NCBI RefSeq assembly: GCF_013409595.1 | Contig: NZ_JACCBD010000001.1 | Location: forward strand, 1,302,001-1,366,000 | Length of the DNA: 64,000 nucleotides | DNA from: Leucobacter aridicollis | GTDB lineage: Bacteria; Actinomycetota; Actinomycetes; Actinomycetales; Microbacteriaceae | Reading direction: 5' to 3' | Shown: positions 44,094-53,287 of the stretch, piece after piece | Position numbering within the stretch: the stretch's first letter is position 1 | How the letters are laid out: every line of letters starts with the position of its first letter | Notes under the pieces: generated by a model | Databases searched by the model: none | The model's input: the letters and a program-made list of their open reading frames with translations, nothing else | Told to the model about the DNA's origin: nothing | Position numbers and translations under genes: made by a program

Positions 44094-44419
44094 CCTCGCG
44101 CACCGACGTCTCGGCTCTCGCCGAGCAGCTTGAGGACGCGCTCGCCGCGGTCCCGGGCATCACCGACCTCTACCGCCCAGGGCGCGGCGGGGCGGTAGCC
44201 GCCGCCGCACGCGGCGCCACCGGAGACCGCCGTGGAACGCGCCTCCGAGTGACCGAAGAGACCGGCGGGCGGCTCCACATAGACGTCGGGATTGGCGTCG
44301 CGGGCCACACCCCGGCGCCCGAGGTGGCTCGGGCCGCGCAGCGCGCGCTCACAGCCCACCTCGACAAACTGGAGATTGCGCCGGTGACCGTGCGGGTCAC
44401 CGTGCTGCGCGTCGGGTGA
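44090..44419 (+). CDS. Small Asp23-like protein, last gene of the cluster
   Basis: 109 aa, ATGA overlap. Pattern TRLRVTEETGGRLHIDVGIGVAGHTPAPEVARAAQRALTAHL is the Asp23 strand-strand-helix arrangement; an Ala-rich N-terminal helix precedes it. No catalytic motif. The seventh consecutive 4-bp stop/start overlap in the operon is at its start, so all eight genes should be made in fixed proportion. Confidence 0.65.
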   Translation: MTSRTDVSALAEQLEDALAAVPGITDLYRPGRGGAVAAAARGATGDRRGTRLRVTEETGGRLHIDVGIGVAGHTPAPEVARAAQRALTAHLDKLEIAPVTVRVTVLRVG

Positions 44420-44457
44420 GCGGGCTCACAGTCTCAGGCGTCGCCGCCGGGCCGTGA

Positions 44458-46146
<1,689 letters not shown>

Positions 46147-46195
46147 GGGTCACTCTTTCTTCTGCGTGGGGCCGTTTTGGGGAGCGGGAGCGGTG

Positions 46196-46312
46196 CTAGT
46201 TGCAGCTGCAGCGGTCGGCGACCGCCACGCCCTCAAGCGCCTGCTCGATGTGTTCGCCGCAGCCGGCCCAGGTCGGCTTGTTGCAGTTGCTGCAGGTGAC
46301 TCGTGCGCACAT
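46196..46312 (-). CDS. Tiny Cys-rich protein (38 aa), paralogue of the 62-aa protein upstream
   Basis: 38 aa. It begins MCARVTCSNCNKPTWAGCGE and ends in DRCSCN. Six Cys include CSNC, the WAGCG motif and a terminal CSC. An AAGGAATTC ribosome site precedes the ATG. The core CxxCxKxTWAGCGxHxE is shared with the protein at 46824-47012, so both are real and related. It probably binds a metal or carries persulfide. Positioned between the thioredoxin and the persulfide dioxygenase-rhodanese genes. Confidence 0.8.
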   Translation of the reverse strand: MCARVTCSNCNKPTWAGCGEHIEQALEGVAVADRCSCN

Positions 46313-46392
46313 AGTGAATTCCTTCGTGGTGTTGATGTGTTGGTGTGTGGGAGTTGCTGGTGCCGCGGCGCCGCTGGTCTCGCGTGCGGCCG

Positions 46393-46788
46393 CTAGGCGG
46401 ACGCCGGCGCTGATCCTGACCCGGCGGTGGCCCCGGCCGCGGCGAGCTGCCTGCGTACGTCGTCCATGTCGAGGTCGCGCGCGCCCTGGATGAGGTGCTC
46501 AAGCTGCTGAGCGGGGAGGGCGCCTGCCTGCGAGAACACGAGGATGCCGTCGCGGAACACCATGAGCGTCGGGATCGACGTGATCTGGAACTCGGCGGAG
46601 AGCGCCTGCTCGGCCTCCGTGTCGACCTTTCCGAAGGTGATGTCCGGGTGCGTCTCGGACGCCTGCTCGAACACCGGCGCGAACGAGCGGCACGGACCGC
46701 ACCAGGCGGCCCAGAAGTCGACGAAGACGATGCCGCCCGCTTCGACAGTGGGAACGAAGGTGTCGACGGTGAGGTTTGTCGTGGCCAT
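46393..46788 (-). CDS. Thioredoxin
   Basis: 131 aa. Active site WCGPC (Trp29, Cys30, Cys33), VDFWAAWCGPC typical of thioredoxin 1, cis-Pro in ITSIPTLMVF. A C-terminal extension of about 25 residues is Ala/Gly/Ser-rich. In this operon it likely reduces protein or low-molecular persulfides and regenerates rhodanese. It lies between the two tiny Cys-rich protein genes. Confidence 0.93.
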   Translation of the reverse strand: MATTNLTVDTFVPTVEAGGIVFVDFWAAWCGPCRSFAPVFEQASETHPDITFGKVDTEAEQALSAEFQITSIPTLMVFRDGILVFSQAGALPAQQLEHLIQGARDLDMDDVRRQLAAAGATAGSGSAPASA

Positions 46789-46823
46789 GGCTCAGACCTT
46801 TCTTGCTGGATGGGGAGGAACGG

Positions 46824-47012
46824 TTAGCGACCGAAGAGCCGCGCGAAGAAGCCCGGCCCACGGGCGGCCTGCGCCGCGTCGATCTGGGCTTGGGTGTGCT
46901 TGCCGTTGCACCAGTCCGACGGCGGAACGCTCATCTTGACCATCTCGACGTGCTGACCGCAGCCTGCCCAGGTTGTCTTGCTGCAGGTGCGGCATTTCGT
47001 CGGTCGGCACAT
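46824..47012 (-). CDS. Small Cys-rich protein with CxxC-WAGCG motif
   Basis: 62 aa, first gene of the minus-strand persulfide operon. It begins MCRPTKCRTCSKTTWAGCGQ and later has a single DWCNGKH Cys, then a basic amphipathic tail ending FFARLFGR. The N-terminal 25 residues match the 38-aa paralogue. CRTC and AGC may bind a metal. I recall similar short proteins beside actinomycete rhodanese genes, but the function is unestablished. Controlled by the CstR operators at 47055-47105. Confidence 0.8.
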   Translation of the reverse strand: MCRPTKCRTCSKTTWAGCGQHVEMVKMSVPPSDWCNGKHTQAQIDAAQAARGPGFFARLFGR

Positions 47013-47054
47013 GTGAGGTCTCCTTCGTGGGCTGAGCCCGGTTCGCGGTGGCTT

Positions 47055-47070
47055 ATACCCCCGGGGGTAT
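47055..47070. promoter_or_regulatory. CsoR/CstR-type operator 1
   Basis: ATACCCCCGGGGGTAT is a perfect 16-bp palindrome of the A/T-flanked C-tract/G-tract class bound by CsoR/CstR proteins. It lies upstream of the minus-strand small-protein/thioredoxin/persulfide-dioxygenase operon (start 47012), close enough to overlap its promoter. Confidence 0.85.
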
Positions 47071-47089
47071 CTTGGTTGTGCGCATAACT

Positions 47090-47105
47090 ATACCCTATGG
47101 GGTAT
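47090..47105. promoter_or_regulatory. CsoR/CstR-type operator 2
   Basis: ATACCCTATGGGGTAT is the same class of site, with 14 of 16 positions self-complementary. It lies 37 bp upstream of the cstR ATG, suggesting autoregulation. The centre-to-centre distance to operator 1 is 35 bp. Confidence 0.8.
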
Positions 47106-47142
47106 CCTGGTGGTCAAGTTCGATCCTGAGAGAGGGCCTGCA

Positions 47143-47463
47143 ATGTCAGAGGTAGAGAGCACCGAGACGCACGAGCGCGAGGATGCCGGCGCCGGCGCCG
47201 GGAGCGCGAGCCCGGAGGCGAAACGCAAGATCGTGAACCGGCTGCGCCGCGCGCACGGTCAGCTCGCCGCGGTGATTGAGGCCGTTGAGGGGGAGGCGCA
47301 TTGCCGCGACGTCGTCCAACAGCTCTCGGCGGTCACCAAGGCGCTCGACCGTGCGGGCTTCCTGGTCATCTCGACCGCGCTCCAGGAGTGCCTCGCCGAC
47401 CCCGACAATGAGGACTCGGCGAAGCCCGAAGAGCTCGAGAAGCTGTTCCTGTCGCTCGCGTAG
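47143..47463 (+). CDS. cstR: CstR-like persulfide-sensing repressor (CsoR/DUF156 family)
   Basis: 106 aa all-helical DUF156 protein. Cys54 (AHCRDVVQQ) and Cys83 (LQECL) are present, but the copper-ligand His of CsoR, four residues before the second Cys, is Ala79. This two-Cys, no-His pattern is that of CstR, which forms di-, tri- and tetrasulfide links and releases DNA under persulfide stress. ATG 47143 with AGAGAGGG upstream. Divergent from its predicted target operon, with two operators between. Its last 14 codons and 3' flank are duplicated at 49321. Confidence 0.88.
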   Translation: MSEVESTETHEREDAGAGAGSASPEAKRKIVNRLRRAHGQLAAVIEAVEGEAHCRDVVQQLSAVTKALDRAGFLVISTALQECLADPDNEDSAKPEELEKLFLSLA

Positions 47464-47498
47464 GGGCGACGCAGTCTTGAGGGCATTGGGGGACTGCT
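47422..47498. repeat. Direct repeat copy 1: cstR 3' end and flank
   Basis: This stretch, covering the last codons and stop of cstR plus about 35 bp downstream, recurs at 49321-49398. By eye the two copies differ at only five positions over about 76 bp (four substitutions and one inserted G). Such 3'-end duplications are produced when an element integrates into the end of a gene and restores it. Confidence 0.85.
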
Positions 47499-47887
47499 GC
47501 TCTGTGGCACGCGCCCGCGGCAATAGCACTGCATGAGCGCGTCGTCCGCTTGGGCGCGATCGGTGCGCGCTGAGCGCCGGACTGGTGAAGAGTACGCCCT
47601 GCTCAACTGCCCGGCTGGCCCCGTCGCTGAGTGACGTGGTCGGCCTCAACGTTGGCGTCTTCGGCGCTGAGGTGGCGCAGCAGGTGGGGTATTCCGGCGA
47701 GGAGCTTCTGGGTAGCTTGCTAGGCGCCCGAAGTCGTCCGGCTCGCAAGTACCCGGCGGTCAACAGCGCAATAGCCTCACGGTCTAGCCGCTTCACTGTG
47801 GAGGTCGGGAGTGGGGTTGTCGTCTGTGGGTGCGTTCTGAATCGGGTGGGGTGTGCAGGATGCGCATGACCCAAGTCCGACACTGTT
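47464..47887. other. Non-coding gap with a possible gene remnant
   Basis: About 420 bp with no intact gene. On the minus strand, 47603-47719 is open and well biased. It encodes KLLAGIPHLLRHLSAEDANV and ends at a stop, but is closed upstream by TAG. A neighbouring minus frame (about 47723-47780) carries KRLDREAIALLTAGYLRAGRL. Together they look like one decayed, frameshifted gene end. I cannot name its family. Confidence 0.35.
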
Positions 47888-48436
47888 CTAACGGGTTTCA
47901 GCATCCTGTGTGTTCGACTGAAGTTCTTGAGCTGTCGTGAACCAGTGGCGGGTGGAGCGCTGACCCAGCGCAACGAGGACGAGGAGTCCAAGGCCCGATT
48001 GAACAAGGCGAATGACGATTGACCAGATGGGTCCGCCTGTGGTCGCGAGCATCGCATACCCGATGCAGGCAATGGCGCCCACAAAACCTAGAACCCACCC
48101 GTTTGCCGGCCTCTTGACTGCTATCAGTCTTCCGAATTGGGTGATGCTCGCGATGAGTGCAACTGAGAACAGTGCGCGAATCCACAGCGAGATCTGAATG
48201 CCAGGAATCTCGCCGATTGGAGCACTGTCTCGATTGAATCCCTTCAAAGCCAACATCCAGTCGATGTACTCGTGCATAAACACGATTGAGCTGACTGAGT
48301 TGATGATTGACAGGGTGACGATTCCAATGGCCGACAGAATCACTAGTCGAGGCCCCAGCGGCGTCCCCTTGGAGATGAGAGTGATTGTGTCCCGGGCGAT
48401 GCTGGGGGCCCTCTCGGACCTATTTAGAGCCATCAT
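47888..48436 (-). CDS. Unrecognised membrane protein with about four transmembrane segments
   Basis: 182 aa from ATG 48436 (a second ATG follows at once). Hydrophobic segments at about 28-50, 80-105, 113-132 and 138-160, so it is polytopic; spacing resembles DUF2975-type proteins. Codon use is less GC-biased than in neighbouring genes, suggesting acquired DNA. The 5' end overlaps the preceding small membrane-protein gene by 17 bp, so the two are coupled. No function can be assigned. Confidence 0.65.
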   Translation of the reverse strand: MMALNRSERAPSIARDTITLISKGTPLGPRLVILSAIGIVTLSIINSVSSIVFMHEYIDWMLALKGFNRDSAPIGEIPGIQISLWIRALFSVALIASITQFGRLIAVKRPANGWVLGFVGAIACIGYAMLATTGGPIWSIVIRLVQSGLGLLVLVALGQRSTRHWFTTAQELQSNTQDAETR

Positions 48437-48626
48437 CGTCCTGTTTCTTGAACGCCCATGCCTCCCAGCAGAAGTAGAGCCCAAAGATCAACAGGCCCAG
48501 GGGAACGAAAAGCATCGCGGTCGGATAATTTCGTGGTCCGCCGCCGACGAACACGAGAATCACGGCTCCGAGCCCCATGGACAGCATCAGCCAAGCCTTA
48601 AAGTAGGCAAACTGGACGCGATTCAC
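48420..48626 (-). CDS. Small membrane protein (68 aa)
   Basis: 68 aa from GTG 48626, chosen because a perfect AAGGAGG ribosome site lies 8 nt upstream; GTG 48635 would sit directly on that site. Two transmembrane segments (about 12-30 and 40-58), then the charged tail KKQDDDGSK. Coupled to the downstream polytopic membrane protein. In other Gram-positives, small proteins of this shape pair with DUF2975-type proteins and a small HTH regulator, but no HTH gene is seen here. Confidence 0.6.
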   Translation of the reverse strand: MNRVQFAYFKAWLMLSMGLGAVILVFVGGGPRNYPTAMLFVPLGLLIFGLYFCWEAWAFKKQDDDGSK

Positions 48627-49429
48627 AATGGTCACCTCCTTCTTCCGAATGAGCTCGTGTCCAGAACCATTTCCGGCGACGGTTCAATAGTGAAGAGGGC
48701 ATAGTGGGGCAGGCCAAGGGGCTGCCGTGAGGGCGCAGGCGGGTGATGCCAGTGTTCATGCTTGCTGCGACTGACGATGCTCGACCTGGCGGTGTTCACG
48801 CAGCAGAAGCTGATGAGGGGCCTGCGGTTAGTGTCCATGGTGGATTCCGTACCCTCCTCGCTGAGGTTTGCCGCCCTGCCGAAGTGCTGCCGCTCCGTCG
48901 AGGGGAAGGGTGAAGCTCGGTGAGTGATCGTGTTGCTACTTAACCTCCCGCCATACAGTGGAGTTGCCTGCGTTGGGGCTATTTGGAGGAGCACCAGCGG
49001 CGGGCAGTGGCTCTGCGATCGAGCAGTGACCCTCGGTGCGGGTGGCGGCTGCGGCGGCAGGGTAGTACCACGATATTTATTCAACTTTTGCTTGTCGAAT
49101 ATATCACTAATGTTCACTTCTGGCGTGGGGTAGCGTGGCTTTTCTCGCAATTGCAGGTGGAGCAGATTTAGCGTCGCACTACTGGCAGCGCGGTCCCAGT
49201 GGGGACTGAGAAGGCGAGCGTGCGAACGGGATCAGAGTCGTGGGCGACGAGAATAACGACCGTGGGGTCGTGAGCACGAGACGGCAACCTGGTGGCGGCC
49301 AGCCGGGGATGGGAGGCGACGAGCCCGAAGAGCTTGAGAAGCTGTTCCTGTCGCTCGCGTAGGGGGCGATGCGGTCTTGAGGGCATTGGGGGTCTGCTTT
49401 TTGAAACAAATTGCGCCTAGGGTGATGGC
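48627..49429. other. About 800 bp without a supported gene
   Basis: AT-richer than the surroundings, especially 49065-49115. One minus frame (start near 48839, preceded by GAGGAGGGTACGG) could encode a short His/Pro-rich peptide of about 68 aa, but its composition is not protein-like. The region also holds the second copy of the cstR 3' end (49321-49398). It probably contains the promoter for the two small membrane genes and element remnants. Confidence 0.45.
49321..49398 (+). pseudogene. Direct repeat copy 2: orphan cstR 3' end
   Basis: Encodes the last residues of CstR (EPEELEKLFLSLA-like, with its stop) plus the same downstream flank as at 47422-47498, but without the rest of the gene. 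Upstream of 49321 the similarity stops abruptly. The copies bracket about 1.8 kb carrying the two small membrane genes. Confidence 0.8.
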
Positions 49430-49891
49430 ATGAGCAGAACAGACCGCGCGAGCCTCCTCATCCACGACGACGCCGCGACCGTCTTCGCGGCGCTCACCGA
49501 TCGGGACGCGCTGGCAGCCTGGCTCCCGCCCAAGGGTATGCACGGACGATTTGAACGGTTCGATATGCGCGAGGGCGGCTCGTTTCGCCTCGTGCTCACC
49601 TATGAGGATGCAGGAGGCGCACCCGGGAAAACATCGGCGGACGCGGACGTGTCCGAGGTGCATATCGCGCAACTCGTTCCCGGGGAGCGCGTGGTTCACG
49701 AGGTGGACTTCGAGTCAGACGATCCCGCGTTTCAGGGCACCATGCGAATGGAGTGGACGGTTCGAAGCACCGCAGAAGGGGCGGACGTGGAGATCGTCGC
49801 GCGCAATGTCCCGTCCGGGGTTCGTGCGCGCGACCACGCCGCAGGACTCACGTCGTCGTTGGCGAACCTCGCTGCGCTCCTCGAACCGTAA
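49430..49891 (+). CDS. SRPBCC/AHSA1-family protein
   Basis: 153 aa with the START-like helix-grip fold of the AHSA1 group: ASLLIHDDAATVFAALTDRDALAAWLPPKGM at the start, REGGSFRLVL in the middle, GTMRMEWTV strand, and a C-terminal helix (AAGLTSSLANLAALLE). These proteins bind hydrophobic ligands; specific function is unknown. It follows the duplicated cstR end by 31 bp. Confidence 0.85.
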   Translation: MSRTDRASLLIHDDAATVFAALTDRDALAAWLPPKGMHGRFERFDMREGGSFRLVLTYEDAGGAPGKTSADADVSEVHIAQLVPGERVVHEVDFESDDPAFQGTMRMEWTVRSTAEGADVEIVARNVPSGVRARDHAAGLTSSLANLAALLEP

Positions 49892-49971
49892 CGCACGCTC
49901 ACTGCGGCGCCGGGGCCGGCGCTGCGTTTGGCGCGGCGAGGCCGTCTCGCTTGGCGCATCGCGCGCTCACC

Positions 49972-50226
49972 CTAGTAGTGGTACCTCGCCTGCAAGATGA
50001 CCACCTGATCGTGGGCCACGAGATAGACGAGACGATGCTCGGAAGTGATGCGCCGTGACCACGCCCCCTGCGCGCCGTATTTCAGCTGTTCGGGCTTGCC
50101 GATCCCGTCACATGGCGTCCGGAGACAGGTGTCGATCAGTGTATTGACGCGCTTGAGTATGCGCCGGTCGGTCGTCTGCCAGTAGACGTAGTCCTCCCAG
50201 GCAGACGCGTCCCACGCCAGCTGCAC
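49972..50226 (-). CDS. yoeB: YoeB/Txe-family mRNA interferase toxin
   Basis: 84 aa, the exact length of Escherichia coli YoeB. The catalytic residues fall at the same numbers: Glu46 (KPEQLKY), Arg65 (SEHRLVYLV) and the C-terminal His83-Tyr84 (ARYHY). It cleaves mRNA at the ribosomal A site when freed from its antitoxin. It begins one base after the antitoxin stop. Confidence 0.93.
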   Translation of the reverse strand: MQLAWDASAWEDYVYWQTTDRRILKRVNTLIDTCLRTPCDGIGKPEQLKYGAQGAWSRRITSEHRLVYLVAHDQVVILQARYHY

Positions 50227-50478
50227 TTACTCGCCCCGGTCGAGCTCGTGATTCTCAGTGTGGCCTGCTGTCACACGCTCAAAAGAGTCGAGCAGCCTGC
50301 GGGCGTTTGTGGGGGAGCGGAACAGGTAGGCGGTTTCCTGCCACGCCGCGTACTCATCGGCGGGCATGAGGACGGCGTTGCCCCTGCGGGAAACGATCTC
50401 CACGGCCTCGCGGTCAGCGTTGACCTGTTCGATCAGTGGGAAGAGGGACCGGCGTGCTTCGCTTGCTGAGATGGACAC
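50227..50478 (-). CDS. yefM: YefM/Phd-family antitoxin
   Basis: 83 aa. N-terminal Phd/YefM DNA-binding fold (SISASEARRSLFPLIEQVNAD, then EIVSRRGNAVLMPADEYAAW) and a flexible acidic C-terminus (TENHELDRGE) that wraps the toxin. It binds and neutralises the YoeB toxin encoded directly downstream and should repress the operon. TTGTACC and TTGTCCC half-site-like words lie upstream, around 50497-50515. Confidence 0.92.
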   Translation of the reverse strand: MSISASEARRSLFPLIEQVNADREAVEIVSRRGNAVLMPADEYAAWQETAYLFRSPTNARRLLDSFERVTAGHTENHELDRGE

Positions 50479-50598
50479 TCGCGCTCCAATCCGTAAGTCT
50501 TGTACCGATATATTGTCCCACTCAGTCGATCGCGTGGCGCGGCTGGATGCGATGGTGCACCGCGTCCGCGCGACTGTCGTAGAGTCAATCTGAGCGCG

Positions 50599-51411
50599 CT
50601 ACGTCAGTTTGGTGATGAGGCGCTCGCGCTGGAAGGTCTGCGCAACAGCGAGGAACACCGCGACGTCGATCGCGGCGATGGCAACGACCGCGATGAGGGC
50701 GACGGGGGCGTCGAACAGCATGAGGCCCGTCGCCTGCCCGACGACAAGCGCGAGCACGGGCAGCAGCACGAGTACCGAGATCCCTTGCGCCCCCTGCACC
50801 GTCGTTGAGCGACCCGACACCGCGACGATGAGCGTGATCGCGAGAAACGCGATGACTGGCACGAGTAGGAAGACGACGATGAGCCACGTGAGGTTGGGGA
50901 AGAACGCCCGGCCGACGACCGGGTTGCCGAGCACGTTCGCGATGATCGTGTAGATGGCGAACGATCCCCAGGTGATGACGACGGCCGGCACGAGCGAGGC
51001 GAGCACCTTGCCGAGCACCAGCTCCCGGTTCGTGACCGGGGTGTAGAGCAGGCCCTCGAGCGTGCGGCGCTCCTTCTCTCCGACAAAGCTCGAACTCGCG
51101 ACCACGGAGGCGACCATCACCGGGATCAGGAGGAACATCGGCGCCATGAAGTACGTGAGGGCGGCGTAGACGACGATCCCTCCGGTGTCGAGATCGGGTG
51201 GGAGCACGCCGGCCGGAATGTTCTCGAGGAACGCGTCGAGGCCGTTGATCGACGCCGTCAGGATCGGGCTCCTGCCGAGCAGCGCAATCGCGGCGGGAAA
51301 CACCGCCGCGAAGAGGATCGGGACGACAAGGAGCGGCGCGAGCGCCTGCTTGTTGCGGAGCACCTCGCTGAGATCCTTGCGTGCGATCGTGAGAATTCTG
51401 CGGCCGTTCAT
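50599..51411 (-). CDS. ABC-2 type permease (NatB-like)
   Basis: 270 aa with about six transmembrane segments. It begins MNGRRILTIARKDLSEVLRN, typical of ABC-2 export permeases. A large extracytoplasmic loop (SINGLDAFLENIPAGVLPPD) follows segment 1, and GEKERRTLEGLLYTPVTNRELVLGK is the conserved coupling helix region. ATG 51411 overlaps the ATPase stop (ATGA). With the ATPase it forms an exporter; the substrate is unknown (Na+, drug or peptide). Confidence 0.88.
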   Translation of the reverse strand: MNGRRILTIARKDLSEVLRNKQALAPLLVVPILFAAVFPAAIALLGRSPILTASINGLDAFLENIPAGVLPPDLDTGGIVVYAALTYFMAPMFLLIPVMVASVVASSSFVGEKERRTLEGLLYTPVTNRELVLGKVLASLVPAVVITWGSFAIYTIIANVLGNPVVGRAFFPNLTWLIVVFLLVPVIAFLAITLIVAVSGRSTTVQGAQGISVLVLLPVLALVVGQATGLMLFDAPVALIAVVAIAAIDVAVFLAVAQTFQRERLITKLT

Positions 51412-52385
51412 CGCGCGTCCTCCCGCTGCTTCGTGATGACGTCGAAGTAGAGGTCTCCGAGCGTTGGGGTGTCTGGCACGACGGCGCGGATGGCCGCGCC
51501 GCCAGCCGCGAGAGCGGCGACCGCGGCCTCGACGGCGGCGTCGTCCGCGAGGGCGAGGGCGAGGGATCCAGCTGGGGAGACAGCGGCTTCGCCGCCCGGC
51601 ACTGCGCGGGCGACGAGTGCGGCCGCGGCGCTCCCCGTGGGTCCGGAATCGCCGAGGCTGACGGTGACGCGCCGCCCGGGCCAACGGTCGCTGATCAGAT
51701 CGGTGATCTGTCCTCGCGCGACCATCTCGCCGTGCATGAGAAAGCCCGCGTCCTCGCAGAGCTCCTCGAGTCCGTGCAGCTGGTGGGTGCAGATGACGAG
51801 GGTCGTCTTGCCCGAGGCGATCATCTGCTTGAGGTAGTCGATGAGCTCAAGCGAGGCTTCGGGGTCGAGGCCCGCCGTCGGCTCGTCGAGAAACAAGAGC
51901 TCGGGCTCGTGGATGATCGCGCGGCCGACCGCGACCTTCTGCCGCATGCCCTTGCTCAGGGTGCCGGCGAGCGAGCCGGCCCGGTCCGCGAGGCCCAACA
52001 CCTCGAGCAGCTCGGCGATGCGGCCGGGCAGCTTCGCCTTCGGCACCCCGTAGAGTTCGCCCCAGATCTTCAGGTTCTTATGCACCGTGAGCGTCTCGTA
52101 GAGGTTGGTGTCGGTCTGCACGCCGATGCGCTGCCGCAGGCTGTCGCCGGACTCCTGCGTGAGAGGTTCGCCAAAGAGCTCGACGCTGCCCGCTGTCGGG
52201 GCGAGCACCCCGTTGAGCAGCCGCACGATCGTCGTCTTGCCCGAGCCGTTTGGCCCAAGCAGCCCGAATGCGCGCCCGCGGCGCACGTCGAACGTGACGT
52301 CGGAGACGGCCTGGAAATCGTCGAAGCGCTTCGAGAGGCCGGTCGCGCGGAGCGCGGCCTCGGCTTTGACGTCGTTGCGGTGCAT
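51408..52385 (-). CDS. ABC-2 exporter ATPase (NatA-like)
   Basis: 325 aa. Walker A GPNGSGKTT (about 44-52), signature in the ABC-2 form LSKGMRQKV, Walker B LLFLDEPTAGLDP and switch His in CTHQLHG. A C-terminal accessory domain (about 235-310, Ala-rich) follows. First gene of a two-gene exporter operon located between the YefM/YoeB and MntA/HepT modules. A palindromic operator lies 45 bp upstream of its start. Confidence 0.9.
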   Translation of the reverse strand: MHRNDVKAEAALRATGLSKRFDDFQAVSDVTFDVRRGRAFGLLGPNGSGKTTIVRLLNGVLAPTAGSVELFGEPLTQESGDSLRQRIGVQTDTNLYETLTVHKNLKIWGELYGVPKAKLPGRIAELLEVLGLADRAGSLAGTLSKGMRQKVAVGRAIIHEPELLFLDEPTAGLDPEASLELIDYLKQMIASGKTTLVICTHQLHGLEELCEDAGFLMHGEMVARGQITDLISDRWPGRRVTVSLGDSGPTGSAAAALVARAVPGGEAAVSPAGSLALALADDAAVEAAVAALAAGGAAIRAVVPDTPTLGDLYFDVITKQREDAR

Positions 52386-52429
52386 GCGGTGGTCCTTCCC
52401 CAGGCGGGCGTATGCCCATCATGCGCCAC

Positions 52430-52449
52430 TGTATTACGGCAGTAATACA
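52430..52449. promoter_or_regulatory. Inverted repeat TGTATTAC-ggca-GTAATACA upstream of the ABC-2 exporter
   Basis: Perfect 8-bp arms, AT-rich in a GC-rich setting, 45 bp upstream of the ATPase start. It has the look of a GntR (YtrA-type) operator, which often control ABC-2 exporters. No GntR gene is in this neighbourhood, so the regulator must be elsewhere. Confidence 0.65.
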
Positions 52450-52507
52450 AATTGCAATGGGGTGGTGAAGTGACCAGCGCTGCGGGCGCTCCTTGGGTTG
52501 CCCAGGC

Positions 52508-52849
52508 CTATTCCAGCTCGTCTCTGGCGAGCTCAAACGCGGCGATGACGGGAGGCAGGTACCGTTCTACGACCTCGCGAACGGTGTCGGTGTCGACGCC
52601 AAAGTATTGGTGGACGAGAATGTTCCGGAGACCACGTATTTGCGGCCACGCAATGTGGGAATGGGCTTCAGTCAGGCCTGTCGGGAGATGGTTCGCAGCT
52701 TCACCGATGATTTGAAGATTCCGTTCAATGGCGTCTTCCGCCATTGCGACAATAACTGGGTCAGCACTGTCCAGCGACTCAACGTATTGCGCGCACCTGG
52801 CTGCTGCTTCTCGAATGTCTGAGATGCGCTGGGCGGTGCTCCGGCTCAT
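52508..52849 (-). CDS. hepT: HepT-like HEPN ribonuclease toxin (DUF86)
   Basis: 113 aa all-helical HEPN protein. The catalytic Rx4H motif is R75-NILV-H80 followed by QY (RNILVHQYF). IERNLQIIGEAANHLP is a conserved DUF86 segment. It acts as an RNase (or tRNase) toxin held in check by the cognate MNT nucleotidyltransferase, which adds AMP to it. ATG 52849 overlaps the mntA stop (ATGA). Confidence 0.9.
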   Translation of the reverse strand: MSRSTAQRISDIREAAARCAQYVESLDSADPVIVAMAEDAIERNLQIIGEAANHLPTGLTEAHSHIAWPQIRGLRNILVHQYFGVDTDTVREVVERYLPPVIAAFELARDELE

Positions 52850-53175
52850 AGCACTACAGCTTCCTTAAGCGCGGCTTTTGAGATTGGTTCTTTCAGCAAT
52901 TGCGCGGGGAAAACATCAATGTCGTCGCGCTCGTAGAGCCGACGCGTTTCCTCCAGGAGACCGGATGCTCGCATCAGAAGGTTGCCGTCTTTGGCGTCCA
53001 TGTCGACGAGGATATCGACGTCGCTCCCGGGCGAGGCGTTTCCACGGGCCACAGAGCCGAACAGTCGCGGGTTCGTTGCGCCATATTTGACGAGCAGCGC
53101 TCGGAAGGCGTCCCGGCGCGTATCCAGGAGCTCGCGGAGCGCGAGCGTCTCAGGAGTGCTGGCCGACGTTGACAT
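52846..53175 (-). CDS. mntA: MntA-like minimal nucleotidyltransferase antitoxin
   Basis: 109 aa. Nucleotidyltransferase signature GSVARG (40-45) then SDVDILVDMD, with metal-binding Asp52 and Asp54. It AMPylates the HepT toxin in characterised systems. ATG 53175 gives the normal family length; the frame continues upstream with weaker features. Overlaps hepT by 4 bp in the usual antitoxin-first order. Confidence 0.88.
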   Translation of the reverse strand: MSTSASTPETLALRELLDTRRDAFRALLVKYGATNPRLFGSVARGNASPGSDVDILVDMDAKDGNLLMRASGLLEETRRLYERDDIDVFPAQLLKEPISKAALKEAVVL

Positions 53176-53274
53176 GATCCCAGGGTACCTTGACAGGGCG
53201 TTTTCGCCCCCGTGAACAGCACACGCGGGCACTGCTAGTGCGTTGATGCACCCTCACTACATGCCGAGGGGGCG

Positions 53275-53280
53275 TACACT
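53275..53280 (+). promoter_or_regulatory. -10 element giving a probably leaderless ligase mRNA
   Basis: TACACT lies 7 bp before the ATG at 53288, so transcription should begin at or next to the A of the start codon. No ribosome site is present between them. A clear -35 element at the right spacing is not visible. Confidence 0.45.
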
Positions 53281-53287
53281 GGCGCCC

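Noticed and set aside
47143..47463. Copper-sensing CsoR assignment
   Set aside because: The His ligand required for Cu(I) is Ala79 and the neighbours are persulfide-handling genes, not copper pumps.
48632..49150. 172-codon minus-strand frame in the region behind the small membrane genes
   Set aside because: Composition (Pro, His, Arg, Ser) is not protein-like; a shorter internal start has a fair ribosome site, but no family features.
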